64,000 nt of DNA, taken from positions 1,488,001 through 1,552,000 of the forward strand of contig NZ_CP113917.1 of the NCBI RefSeq assembly GCF_029395475.1. The letters run 5' to 3'. The number at the start of each line of letters is the position of its first letter. Within the stretch, counting starts at the first letter, position 1. Made by a program: the position numbers and the translations under genes. The notes under the pieces are model-generated. The model was not told where the DNA came from and made no database searches. It saw nothing but the letters and a program-made list of their open reading frames with translations. Below are positions 17,393 through 27,251 of this stretch, piece by piece. The DNA comes from Bifidobacterium sp. ESL0775. GTDB lineage: Bacteria; Actinomycetota; Actinomycetes; Actinomycetales; Bifidobacteriaceae.

Positions 17393-17417
17393 AACTTAGG
17401 TTACGATAACGTAAGTT
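17393..17417. promoter_or_regulatory. 25-bp imperfect palindrome, candidate operator
   Basis: Arms AACTTAGGTT and AACGTAAGTT around ACGAT; nine of ten arm positions pair. It lies between the divergent pdtaS and PAQR genes, about 85 bases before the PAQR start, and has the size of a TetR-type operator. Confidence 0.5.
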
Positions 17418-17502
17418 ACGTTCGCGTAGGAAATGGTTGTTTGTGGTGCTCCTTAACGGCGCATGCCTGTTTCATCGATACATCCGAGACTTTGGAGGGA
17501 CC

Positions 17503-18528
17503 ATGTCAGAGAAGTCCGCCGACAATCCGGCAGATATCGTCTCAACCGACGACCAGCGTCACGACGACCTGTCAAACGGTGACATCGAACATGCCTGCGC
17601 ACAAAACCGACAGCAAGGCTCTGACAGCGGTGCCTCCACCCAACAGAAGAAAGATTCGAAAGACGCCGACGCGATCACGACCAGCGTCACCCAAGCCCAG
17701 CAAGAAGCCATGGAAGCCAAGGCCGAGGCCATCAGGGCCACGGCGCGAGGCAAGGCCGACACCATCCGGCGCAAGGCCGATGAGCGGGCGGCATACGTCA
17801 TCGCCAAAGGCGAGGTGAGGGCCGCCGAGGCGCTGGGAATCACTCCCCCACCCATGCCTGGCCGCAAGGTGCGTCTCGACGTCCACGGCCGCCCGAAGCC
17901 GTTGCTGCGCGGCTGGATCCACGCCGTCGCCGCCCCGCTGGCGCTGGCAGCCGGCATCGTGCTGATCTGCCTGGCCAAAGGCACCGGGCTCAAGTGGGCG
18001 TGCGCGGTGTTCATGGTCTGCTCGCTCATCCTCTTCGTCAATTCCGCCACCTACCACTTGGGCGACTGGTCGCCGAAGACCACCGACATCCTGCGCCGCG
18101 TCGACCACATGAACATCTTCCTGTTGATCGCCGGCACCTACACCCCGGTCTCCTTCGCGCTGACACCCGGTTGGCGCAATGGCGTCATCACAGGCATGTG
18201 GGCCTGCACGCTGGTGGCCCTCCTGATCCACGTCATCTGGATCAATGCCCCGCGCTGGCTCTACACGGCCGTCTATATCATTTTCGGAGTCTCGGGCGTG
18301 GCCTTCCTCGACCTCTTCTGGTTCTCGCCGTACGCCGGCCCGGCCGTCGTGGTGCTGCTCGCCGCCGGCGGCGCCTGCTACATCGCAGGGGCCATCGTCT
18401 ACGCGCTGCGCAAGCCCGACCCATGGCCGCGGATCTTCGGCTTCCACGAGATCTTCCATCTGGGGACGGTGGCCGGTTACGCCTGCCACATGGTGGCCAT
18501 CTACATGGTCATCGTCAATCTCTCGTGA
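17503..18528 (+). CDS. PAQR-family membrane protein (hemolysin III / YqfA type)
   Basis: A 341-residue protein whose C-terminal 215 residues form the seven-helix hemolysin III/PAQR fold. Probable metal-binding residues occur in SATYHLGDWS and in HEIFHLGTVAGYACHM, as in adiponectin-receptor relatives, which suggests membrane lipid hydrolase or membrane-homeostasis roles; the bacterial function is poorly defined. The first 110 residues are an unusual cytosolic extension with a charged, Ala-rich probable coiled coil (EAMEAKAEAIRATARGKAD). GGAGG precedes the ATG at 17503. A palindrome upstream suggests dedicated regulation. Confidence 0.85.
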   Translation: MSEKSADNPADIVSTDDQRHDDLSNGDIEHACAQNRQQGSDSGASTQQKKDSKDADAITTSVTQAQQEAMEAKAEAIRATARGKADTIRRKADERAAYVIAKGEVRAAEALGITPPPMPGRKVRLDVHGRPKPLLRGWIHAVAAPLALAAGIVLICLAKGTGLKWACAVFMVCSLILFVNSATYHLGDWSPKTTDILRRVDHMNIFLLIAGTYTPVSFALTPGWRNGVITGMWACTLVALLIHVIWINAPRWLYTAVYIIFGVSGVAFLDLFWFSPYAGPAVVVLLAAGGACYIAGAIVYALRKPDPWPRIFGFHEIFHLGTVAGYACHMVAIYMVIVNLS

Positions 18529-18588
18529 GGCCATGCGTCTGAGCTTTCAACGCTGATAATCAATACCGGATGACATCCAGTATCAGAT

Positions 18589-18635
18589 ATCATAAAGGTC
18601 TGAATCCACTGTTCATGGATTCAGACCTTTATGAT
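18589..18635. terminator. Very long perfect hairpin between PAQR gene and greA
   Basis: A perfect 20-bp stem (left arm 18589-18608, right arm 18616-18635) with loop CTGTTCA. The inner arm sequence is AAAGGTCTGAATCCA. It serves both convergent genes as a terminator; it lacks long T-tracts but the stem is exceptionally stable. Confidence 0.75.
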
Positions 18636-18665
18636 GTTAAGCAAAGCGCCAACAAGCCCGGGCCA

Positions 18666-19148
18666 CTACTTCATCGGCTTGGCGTCCTTGATCTTCACTG
18701 TGATCTCACGGCCGTTGGGTGCCTTGTAGCTGACCTCGTCGCCCTTCTTGGAGCCCATGATGGCGGCGCCGATCGGCGACTCGGGGCTGATGACGTCGTA
18801 GTCGGTGGCCACGGCGATGTCGCGCGAGCCGAGCACGTACTTCATCTCCTTGCCCGCGAGCTCGAGCGTGACCAGCGAGCCGTTGCCGACCTTGCCAGCC
18901 GGCGGCGCCTTCAGGATCTTCGTGTTGCGCAGTTTCACGATGAGCTCGTTGATGCGTCCCTCGTTCTTGCCCTGCTCCTCACGCGCGGCCTGATAGCCGC
19001 CGTTCTCGGAAAGATCGCCTTCGGCACGGGCCGTGGCGATGCGCTGGGTGATCTCGTCGCGGTAGTCGCCCTGACGATAGGCCAGCTCCTTCTGAAGCTT
19101 GTCGTAGGCCTCCTGCGTGAGCAGAACGGTCTTTTCTTCCTCTGCCAT
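18666..19148 (-). CDS. greA: Transcription elongation factor GreA
   Basis: GreA enters the RNA polymerase secondary channel and stimulates cleavage of backtracked RNA. The 160-residue protein has the N-terminal antiparallel coiled coil (LLTQEAYDKLQKELAY to AREEQGKNEGRINELIVKL, including DLSENGGYQAA) and the C-terminal FKBP-like domain (VGNGSLVTLE, SPIGAAIMGSKKGDEVSYKAP). The start at 19148 follows AAGGAAG; a start seven codons upstream has no site. The neighbouring FKBP gene reads in the same direction about 110 bases upstream. Confidence 0.96.
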   Translation of the reverse strand: MAEEEKTVLLTQEAYDKLQKELAYRQGDYRDEITQRIATARAEGDLSENGGYQAAREEQGKNEGRINELIVKLRNTKILKAPPAGKVGNGSLVTLELAGKEMKYVLGSRDIAVATDYDVISPESPIGAAIMGSKKGDEVSYKAPNGREITVKIKDAKPMK

Positions 19149-19259
19149 GATTCTTCCTTGCCTTTTCATCGGTTTGTTTCCACTACATATCCGGCCGATA
19201 CCGGACGGTTAAAAAAATAAGACCGGCGCCGCGGCCGGTCATCGTATTCGATTCCAGCG

Positions 19260-19667
19260 TCAGCGCGTCGAGATGATGTCGACCACAAACACCAGCGTGT
19301 CATCACCGCCGATGCCGGCCTGCGGCATCCCCTGCCGGCCATAGCCGTATTCCGGCGGAATCGAGACCACCAGGCGGGAGCCGACATTGTGCCCGGGAAC
19401 CGTGCGGTCCCAACCCTTGATGACCTGACCGACGCCAATGCCGAAACTGGCGGGCTGGTGGCGGTCGAAACTCGAATCGAAGGGTTCGTCCTTGCCCCAT
19501 ACCACACCGTGGTAGTTGACGGTGACCGTGTCGCCGGAGCGGACCATCGGGCCGTTGCCTTCGACGAGCTCGACGGCCTTGAGTCCCGCCGGGGCCGGGG
19601 TATCCGGGAATTCGATCACCGGTCGGGCGCCGAATTCGGCGTTCACCTCGGGCATGTTCGTAGCCAT
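19260..19667 (-). CDS. FKBP-type peptidyl-prolyl cis-trans isomerase
   Basis: A 135-residue cytosolic single-domain FKBP with the expected VTVNYHGVVW, FDSSFDR, QVIKGWDRTVPG and RLVVSIPPEYGYG motifs and the terminal strand DTLVFVVDIIS. No signal peptide is present. AAGGAGG precedes the start by eight bases. Such enzymes speed proline isomerisation during folding. It lies upstream of greA on the same strand; the two may share a transcript. Confidence 0.94.
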   Translation of the reverse strand: MATNMPEVNAEFGARPVIEFPDTPAPAGLKAVELVEGNGPMVRSGDTVTVNYHGVVWGKDEPFDSSFDRHQPASFGIGVGQVIKGWDRTVPGHNVGSRLVVSIPPEYGYGRQGMPQAGIGGDDTLVFVVDIISTR

Positions 19668-19816
19668 ACGTAGGCCTCCTTGTTGTTTCGCAATGCCACT
19701 AGGTTAGCACCCACGCACCCCTCAGGTGCGGTTTGCGCTCAAAGTGCACAGAATCTTCCGGAAGCAATCACCATGGACAGCGCGATGACCCCAACGTTTT
19801 GGCCATCGCGTCACCG

Positions 19817-21280
19817 TCAGCATTCCACGACGTTGACCGCCAGCCCACCTTCCGAGGTCTCCTTGTATTTCGACATCATGTCGGCGCCGGTGTCCTTCAT
19901 GGTCTTGATGACCTGGTCGAGGCTGACCATGTGCTGGCCGTTGCCCAACAGGGCCATGCGCACCGCGTTGACGGCAGTGTTGGCGGCCATGGCGTTGCGC
20001 TCGATGCAGGGTATCTGGACAAGCCCGGACACCGGATCGCAGGTCAGGCCCAGATGGTGCTCCATGGCCACCTCGGCCGCGTTCTCAACCTGGCGTGGCG
20101 TGCCCTGCATGACCTCGCACAACCCTGCGGCCGCCATCGAGGCCGCGGAACCGACCTCGCCCTGGCATCCGACCTCCGCGCCGGAGATCGAGGCGTTGCG
20201 CTTGAAGAGATAGCCGACGGCACCGGCCGCCAGCAGGAAGCGGATCACGCCATCCTCGTCGGCGGAACCGGCGAAATGCCAATAGTATTCGAGCACGGCG
20301 GGGATGACGCCGGCGGAGCCGTTGGTGGGAGCGGTGACGATGCGGCCTCCCCCTGCGTTCTCCTCGTTGACCGCCAGCGCGAAAAGGTCGACCCAGGTGC
20401 ATTCCGAGGATTCGAGCACGGCCGCGGGCCGACGGACGTTATGCGAGAGGATGTCGGCGTTGCCGGAAAGCTCACGGTATATCTTGGGCGCGCGGCGCGG
20501 CACATCAAGGCCGCCAGGCAGTATCGTCTGCGCGCTCATGCAGCCGTTCTTGACGCAGTCGTCCATGTGGCGCCAGACGTTGAGCAGCGCCTCCTTGATC
20601 TCCTGCGGCGAACGCGTGGCGGTTTCGTTGGCCCAGACGACCTCGGAGACGCTTTTGCCCTCGCGCTTGCAGATGTCAAGCAGCTCATTGGCGCTGGCGA
20701 AGGGATATGGCGCCTCGGGCGGAAAATCGTTGCTGCTGTCGACCGTCTCCTCCTCGGCGAAGGTCGAGCCTTTCGGCGCCTTCTCATGGATGCCGATCAT
20801 CAGGTCGTCAGGATGGCCCTTGCGCACGAACCCGCCGCCGATGGAATACCAGACCTGCTCGTCGACCTTTTCGCCGTGGTCGTCGAACGCCTCGAAACGC
20901 ATGCCGTTGGGATGCGCCGCCAGCATCTTCCATTTTTCGAAGACAACGTCCTTGTCGTAATCGAACTTGATCCTGTGCTTGCCATCGAGGTCGAGCGTCC
21001 CGGTGTTCTCGCATTCCTGTTTGATGTTGAGCAGGTGCTCGGTGTTGACCGTGGCCGGCACATTGCCTTCCAAACCCGCGACAATCGCCCTGTCGGTGCC
21101 ATGGCCCAGGCCGGTCATGGACAGTGAGCCGTACAGGGTGCTGCGCACACGGGAGACGCGGCCGAGGAGGTCGCGCTCGTTCAACGAGGCGACGAAATTG
21201 GAGGCGGCCACCATCGGCCCGACCGTATGCGACGAGCTGGGGCCCACCCCGACCTTGAACATATCGAGAATACTGAACAT
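19817..21280 (-). CDS. sdaA: L-serine dehydratase, single-chain iron-sulfur type
   Basis: Converts L-serine to pyruvate and ammonia. The 487-residue protein starts MFSILDMFKVGVGPSSSHTV, the standard N-terminus, and joins the beta (about 1-170) and alpha domains in one chain. Candidate cluster ligands occur in NGCMSAQTILPGG, VGCQGEVGSAASMAA and IPCIERNAMAANTA. The serine-rich loop GPSSSHT is characteristic. An in-frame ATG at 21313 lacks a ribosome site and would add 11 atypical residues, so 21280 is preferred. Confidence 0.95.
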   Translation of the reverse strand: MFSILDMFKVGVGPSSSHTVGPMVAASNFVASLNERDLLGRVSRVRSTLYGSLSMTGLGHGTDRAIVAGLEGNVPATVNTEHLLNIKQECENTGTLDLDGKHRIKFDYDKDVVFEKWKMLAAHPNGMRFEAFDDHGEKVDEQVWYSIGGGFVRKGHPDDLMIGIHEKAPKGSTFAEEETVDSSNDFPPEAPYPFASANELLDICKREGKSVSEVVWANETATRSPQEIKEALLNVWRHMDDCVKNGCMSAQTILPGGLDVPRRAPKIYRELSGNADILSHNVRRPAAVLESSECTWVDLFALAVNEENAGGGRIVTAPTNGSAGVIPAVLEYYWHFAGSADEDGVIRFLLAAGAVGYLFKRNASISGAEVGCQGEVGSAASMAAAGLCEVMQGTPRQVENAAEVAMEHHLGLTCDPVSGLVQIPCIERNAMAANTAVNAVRMALLGNGQHMVSLDQVIKTMKDTGADMMSKYKETSEGGLAVNVVEC

Positions 21281-21369
21281 GCCATCATTGTAGCGTGTCC
21301 GCGTACGAGACATGCTTCAGCGAGTGGGCCTCGCCTATCAGTCGGGTGTGGGAACTGTGTGTTTCTTGA

Positions 21370-22650
21370 CTACTTGCGTGCCGTCGTCAGCTCCGGCTTG
21401 ACGAAAAGCACCGTCAGGGCGCACAGCACCGTCATCCCGGCGATGAACAGGAAAGCGTTGGTGAACGAACCGTGGGCGGCCTCGACCATGCTGCCGAGGA
21501 TGGTCGGCGCGAGGAAGCCGCCGATGGTCCCGCCGGTGTTGATCACAGCGATGGAGGAACCGATGATCTCGGCGTTCATGATCTTGTGAGGCCAGGTGAA
21601 GATGCCGGTGAAGGCGAACATCGAGACCAGGCTCATCAGCGCCAGCAGCACCATCGATATGATCAGGCTGCTCTTGCCCACGAAAGTGAAGACCACGATG
21701 AGCACGGCGGTGATCAGGCAGGCGCCGATGATGGCGGCGCGTTCACGGCCGAGGAACAGCTTGGAGAGCAGGGACCCGGAGAAGATGGTCGCCAGCATGG
21801 TGAAGATGGAGTTGACCGCCAGCACCAGAGCCGCCTGGGTCGTGCCCAGCTTGAAGGTGGTCTTGATGTAGGTGGGCATCCACGACATCTGGCCGTAGAG
21901 CATGACGTTGATGAAGACCATCGCGATGAACAGGACAATGACATTGCGGTTCTTGATGACGTCCTTGAAACCGACCTTGGGCGCGTCGGCCTTGGCGGCC
22001 GCGACGTTGCCGGCCTTGGCTTCGGATTGCGCCTTGCGCTCCTCCTCGGCCGCGCCGCCGTGGGCGGGCACGAAGAACCAGATGAGGATGACGGAGACGA
22101 GGTAAAGGGCGCCGAGGACGGCGTAGGCCATACGCCAGTTCTTGTCGACCAGCACACCACCCAAGGTGAAGGCGAGGATGCCGCCGATGCCGGAGGTGGA
22201 GAGGATCAGCGACTGGACGAACGTGCGCTTTTTCAGCGGGAAGTTCTCGGCGATCGACTTGGTGACGCTCGGCGGATAACCGCCGTGGCCGAGGCCCATG
22301 CAGAAACGCATGACGACGAAGAGGACCAAACCGCCCATCGCGCCAAACAGGAAGGCGAAGACGGCGATGAACGTCAATGAACCGATCAGCACCTTTTTCG
22401 CGCCGATGCGGTCGGCGAGCCATCCGCAGGGAATCTGCATCAACGCATACCCGAGGAAGAAGAACGACATGATCAGACCGGTCTGGGTCTTGCCGAGATG
22501 GAACTGGTTGCCAATCGGTATGACAGCCAACGAGATCATGCTCTTGTCCATGTAGACGATGGAGTAGCCGGCCATCAGCGCGACGATGATCATCGCGCCT
22601 CCGCGTTTCGCCGTCTCTTCCACTGGTTTGGCCGTGGGTGTCCCTGCCAT
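21370..22650 (-). CDS. MFS transporter, anion:cation symporter-like
   Basis: A 426-residue major facilitator with about 12 helices split by a central cytosolic loop rich in Lys, Ala and Glu (around 200-225). The signature-like motif CGWLADRIGAKKVL after helix 2 and the GLGHGGYPPSVTKSIAENFP segment resemble the ACS family that imports organic or sugar acids (glucarate or hexuronate type). The substrate is not determinable from sequence. AAAGGCGGT precedes the ATG. A TGTAAT-N4-ATTACA palindrome lies 53 bases upstream. It stands next to, but is not clearly co-transcribed with, L-serine dehydratase. Confidence 0.85.
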   Translation of the reverse strand: MAGTPTAKPVEETAKRGGAMIIVALMAGYSIVYMDKSMISLAVIPIGNQFHLGKTQTGLIMSFFFLGYALMQIPCGWLADRIGAKKVLIGSLTFIAVFAFLFGAMGGLVLFVVMRFCMGLGHGGYPPSVTKSIAENFPLKKRTFVQSLILSTSGIGGILAFTLGGVLVDKNWRMAYAVLGALYLVSVILIWFFVPAHGGAAEEERKAQSEAKAGNVAAAKADAPKVGFKDVIKNRNVIVLFIAMVFINVMLYGQMSWMPTYIKTTFKLGTTQAALVLAVNSIFTMLATIFSGSLLSKLFLGRERAAIIGACLITAVLIVVFTFVGKSSLIISMVLLALMSLVSMFAFTGIFTWPHKIMNAEIIGSSIAVINTGGTIGGFLAPTILGSMVEAAHGSFTNAFLFIAGMTVLCALTVLFVKPELTTARK

Positions 22651-22702
22651 GTATAACCGCCTTTCGAGAAGAATAAAACAACGCCAAGTTTACTCGCGAA
22701 AA

Positions 22703-22718
22703 TGTAATTAATATTACA
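22703..22718. promoter_or_regulatory. TGTAAT-N4-ATTACA palindrome upstream of MFS gene
   Basis: TGTAATTAATATTACA: six-base arms pair perfectly. Distance to the transporter ATG (22650) is 53 bases, where an operator or promoter element is expected. Confidence 0.5.
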
Positions 22719-22813
22719 AAAACGGCATATTTTGAGACAAACGGGCGAAACCGGGTGTTCGGCCAGTAGAGCCGGCATGGCATAATGAGGACTTGTGGCC
22801 TCAAGGCCAGTGT

Positions 22814-22895
22814 GCCCCCGTGGCGGAATTGGTAGACGCAGCTGACTTAAAATCAGCCGCCTTCGGGCTTGTGGGTTCGAGTCCCACCGGGGGTA
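22814..22895 (+). tRNA. tRNA-Leu (anticodon TAA)
   Basis: A full class II tRNA cloverleaf. The acceptor stem is GCCCCCG with CGGGGGT (terminal G-T pair), the anticodon stem GCTGA/TCAGC has loop CTTAAAA giving anticodon TAA, the variable arm is long (CGCCTTCGGGCTT), and the T arm is GTGGG-TTCGAGT-CCCAC. The 3' CCA is not encoded. It reads UUA, a rare codon in GC-rich genomes. Confidence 0.96.
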
Positions 22896-23013
22896 CGAAC
22901 GTTGGAAATCAACGAAGATTGACATTCGACCGCTATGTTCTTTGGGACTCAGGGCAATCCTTGGTGTGACATTTGTATGACAAACGTATCCCCGAGACAC
23001 AGTTTTCGACGTA

Positions 23014-24027
23014 TTAATCGTTCAGCAGTCTTGTGCCGTAATCCAGGACGATGCCGTCCAAGAGGCCGTGGTCGCTGGAGACGAACGAATCGATGACCTG
23101 GCCGTGGTCGAGTTTCGCCGCCTGCGCGACGCGGGTGAGAACGCGGTTCCAGATCAAGGCTCCCCCGCCGACCACGTCGATGCGGCCGGGATGGATGGTC
23201 TTGTAGGTCGCGCGCTCGGCGCGAGGCATGTTGAGAAAGCGGTTGTCCACCTTGAAAATGTCTTTGTATGACACGCGGACGCCATCGACGGCGCGATGAT
23301 CGTATTCCTTCAATCCCAAGACCAGCGCGGTCATCGTGGTGACGCTGCCGGAGACACCGATGATGGTGCGGGTCTTGCCTGCGGGAACGTGGGCGAAAGC
23401 CTCGTCGATATGCCGGTCGATGTCCTCGCTTGCCTGGTTGATCTCATCCTGCGTCGGCGGGTCGTGGCGCAGATGGCGTTCCGTCATGCGCACCGAGCCG
23501 ATGTTCATCGAGAACGCGGATTGCACGCTCGTGGCGGGCGCGGACTTGCCGTCGCCGCCCATGACCATCTCAGTGGAGCCTCCCCCGAGATCGACCACCA
23601 GATACGGCGCCTCAAGCCCACGGCGTGGCACGCTGCCGGTGGCTCCGAGGAAGCTCAGCGCGGCCTCCTCCGTCCCGGGGATCACTTCCGGGCGCACGCC
23701 GAGAATCGACTCGATGCCATCCTCGAACTCCTTGCGGTTCTGGGCATCGCGTGTGGCCGAGGTTGCCACGAAACGCAACCCGTCGGCGGGATGCTCCTTC
23801 AAAACCTCGGCGAATCGCCTCGCGGCCGCATACGCGCGTTGAAGCGCGTCATCAGCGAAACGGTGGGTCTTGTCAACATCCTGGCCGAGCCGGATGACCT
23901 CGAGCATGCGCGGAACGACATCCTCGACACTCCCGTCGGCGAAGACCTTGGAGACCTTGAGACGTATGGAATTGGTGCCGCAATCGATGCCGGCCACCGT
24001 CACGAAATCCTTGGTCTTGTCATTCAT
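23014..24027 (-). CDS. ppx: Exopolyphosphatase / pppGpp phosphohydrolase (Ppx/GppA)
   Basis: A 337-residue ASKHA-fold enzyme with phosphate-1 motif VAGIDCGTNSIRL and phosphate-2 motif LVVDLGGGSTEMV, plus GVSGSVTTMTALVLG. It lacks the extra C-terminal domains of E. coli Ppx, matching the short actinobacterial forms that cleave polyphosphate and/or pppGpp. An in-frame Met five codons upstream (24042) is an alternative start. The order ppx, DUF501, ftsB, eno is conserved in actinobacteria. Confidence 0.93.
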   Translation of the reverse strand: MNDKTKDFVTVAGIDCGTNSIRLKVSKVFADGSVEDVVPRMLEVIRLGQDVDKTHRFADDALQRAYAAARRFAEVLKEHPADGLRFVATSATRDAQNRKEFEDGIESILGVRPEVIPGTEEAALSFLGATGSVPRRGLEAPYLVVDLGGGSTEMVMGGDGKSAPATSVQSAFSMNIGSVRMTERHLRHDPPTQDEINQASEDIDRHIDEAFAHVPAGKTRTIIGVSGSVTTMTALVLGLKEYDHRAVDGVRVSYKDIFKVDNRFLNMPRAERATYKTIHPGRIDVVGGGALIWNRVLTRVAQAAKLDHGQVIDSFVSSDHGLLDGIVLDYGTRLLND

Positions 24028-24166
24028 ATCAGCACCATCCACTTTTGTCTCATCCTGTTTCGACGTCTCCGAGATTATCCGCCAGACGCAACATTGCCGG
24101 CCCGCAGCCAGGCGACAACAACCATATCTGCACGCGACACGCGTGAGAGCGCACGTCCGGAACCAC

Positions 24167-24838
24167 TCAGTCCAGTTCCGTGGTGCAGCGGCAGACTTCG
24201 GGATCGAACTCGTCGGCGATGCGCTTCATCACCACGTCGCCGATCGGGTTCACGCCCTCGCCCATCACCAGCGTCTGGGCGACCAGGGCGTGCAGGCACT
24301 TCACGCGCACAGGCATGCCGCCGACGCTGGTGCCGGCGATATGCTCCTCGCTGTCGCCAAGTCGGCCAGCCAGCTCATGCCGGAAAGCGAGGTAGAGCCG
24401 GTGCGCCCGCCCATACTGTTCATGAATCGTCTCGTCGTTCTGGACCAAATCGGTATAGTGCTGCATCGAACCGTCGGCCTCGACGCGCGAGACGGCCTTG
24501 ACGGCCTCCGGACTGGTCAGGTAGCAGGTTGTAGGGAACGGCGTGCCGTCAGGCAGCACCGGACGGGTCACCACGGCCAGCGGCCTGCCGCACACGCACC
24601 TCGCCCCTACGGCCACCATGCCGCGGGGAAAACGGCCAAGCTGGCGCTTCACCATCGCCACGTCGTCATCGCTTGGCTTGTCGGCCATGACACGATCGAC
24701 CAAGGCCTTCGCCTGCGAAGCGAGGCCGGCATCGACATCCTGTTGGGCTTCCGGCGAATGACCGTTGGAAACGGCGGATTGTTGTTCGACGCTTTGGTCG
24801 TTCTGGTTTAGGGATTCCAGGGATTGTTCTTGCTGCAC
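24167..24838 (-). CDS. DUF501 domain protein
   Basis: A 223-residue protein with a Gln/Ser/Asn-rich N-terminus of about 40 residues and a DUF501 core (VKRQLGRFPRGMVAVGARCVCGRP, FPTTCYLTSPEAVKAVSRVE, HIAGTSVGGMPVRVKCLHAL). Several conserved Cys (CVCG, KCLH, VCRC) may bind a metal. The start is GTG at 24838, preceded by AAAGGAA. The family is always found between ftsB/divIC and ppx in actinobacteria, but its function is unknown; location suggests a link to cell division or phosphate metabolism. Confidence 0.9.
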   Translation of the reverse strand: MQQEQSLESLNQNDQSVEQQSAVSNGHSPEAQQDVDAGLASQAKALVDRVMADKPSDDDVAMVKRQLGRFPRGMVAVGARCVCGRPLAVVTRPVLPDGTPFPTTCYLTSPEAVKAVSRVEADGSMQHYTDLVQNDETIHEQYGRAHRLYLAFRHELAGRLGDSEEHIAGTSVGGMPVRVKCLHALVAQTLVMGEGVNPIGDVVMKRIADEFDPEVCRCTTELD

Positions 24839-24985
24839 GCTGTTCCTTTATCGCTCGATTGATTAGTGGCATCCACCGCTAATAGTGCTTATTACATCGT
24901 GTTCATGTTCTAGGAATATTCACGGCTTGCACGAATTCAGCCTTCAACATTGAACACCAGATATCAGGCAGCTGATTGGCTGCCA

Positions 24986-25654
24986 TTACCGTTTGTTGGC
25001 ATTCACGCCGTTTTGGTTTCCACCTTTGGCGTCGCCCGCACCAGCCTTTTGCCCGTTCTTGTTCACGGACTGGCCACCGTTTTTAGTGTTGTCGCCTTGC
25101 TGGTTGTTCCGGCCGGATTTGCCGGCTGGGTTCGTGGCATCGCCGGATTGGCCACCCACCGCGCCTGGCGTGGTGACGGCCGTGCCGCCGACCTTGTCCT
25201 TTTTCAACGGCTCATCGGCCTTCTTGAACCCGTAGGCGAGCTCGCGATACCAGGGCAGGGTCTGCTGGTCGGAGTCCGAGGAGCTTTCGCCGCCGTTCTC
25301 TGATTTGGGTTTGACGCCGGTGACGGCCTCGGGATGCTCGACGTGGATGGCCTGTTCGCCGGGAAAGACGAATCCCAGCCGTTCCCGGGCCTGCGCGGTG
25401 ACGTAGGCGCTGTCGTTCCACCGGGAGATGTCGTTCTCGAGATCCTGTTTCTTGGCCACCAACGCGGCCTCCTGCCGCTTCAACCCATTGAGCTCGGCAA
25501 GGTTCAGGGCGTAGCTATGGAACGTGGCGACCAATTGGATGGCGCCCAAGGCCACGATGAACAGGGCGATGAAGAACGCCACCGGGCCGGAGCCGCGGCG
25601 CTTGGCCGGCTTCTTGCCCGCATCGGTTTTGTTCTTGGTTGTTGTGGTGCCCAT
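24986..25654 (-). CDS. ftsB: Septum formation initiator protein (FtsB/DivIC family)
   Basis: A 222-residue bitopic membrane protein. A basic N-terminus is followed by one transmembrane helix (FFIALFIVALGAIQLVATF, about 28-48) and a coiled coil (LAELNGLKRQEAALVAKKQDL), then the family motif YVTAQARERLGFVFPGE. FtsB/DivIC pairs with FtsL and FtsQ/DivIB in the divisome. The long C-terminal tail (from about 115) is low complexity, rich in Gly, Asn, Lys and Gln, and probably disordered. Downstream of eno, separated by a terminator hairpin. Confidence 0.9.
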   Translation of the reverse strand: MGTTTTKNKTDAGKKPAKRRGSGPVAFFIALFIVALGAIQLVATFHSYALNLAELNGLKRQEAALVAKKQDLENDISRWNDSAYVTAQARERLGFVFPGEQAIHVEHPEAVTGVKPKSENGGESSSDSDQQTLPWYRELAYGFKKADEPLKKDKVGGTAVTTPGAVGGQSGDATNPAGKSGRNNQQGDNTKNGGQSVNKNGQKAGAGDAKGGNQNGVNANKR

Positions 25655-25662
25655 AAGACAAG

Positions 25663-25711
25663 AAAATACCCGTCACATTCGACTTACCAGAAGCAAATGT
25701 GGCGGGTAAAA
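25663..25711. terminator. Terminator between eno and ftsB
   Basis: Arms TACCCGTCACATTCG and CAAATGTGGCGGGTA pair with few mismatches, flanked by AAAA and AAAA/TTTT tracts. It follows the eno stop on the minus strand, so ftsB likely depends on read-through or its own promoter. Confidence 0.8.
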
Positions 25712-25749
25712 GCTCACGGCGCAACCGCGCCGCAATGGCTAGCTAGAAA

Positions 25750-27054
<1,305 letters not shown>

Positions 27055-27251
27055 TTAAAGATGGACTTGCACTAACAGTTCCAAGGTTAGTGGGTTTGAT
27101 GGACGTAAACAGACAAAACAAGACAAATATTGTGAGCGTTAACAGTTCTTGTTTCCAGTCAATTGCAAGTATTCGACAAGTCGCTTTTATTTGTTGTGAT
27201 TGTCTTGATAAGCCTTGTCTTTTAGATGCTCCACACCAGCCATCAGCGTGC

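Noticed and set aside
22590..23000. Minus-strand open frame across the tRNA-Leu gene
   Set aside because: It runs through a complete tRNA and the start of the MFS gene, so it is not a real protein gene.
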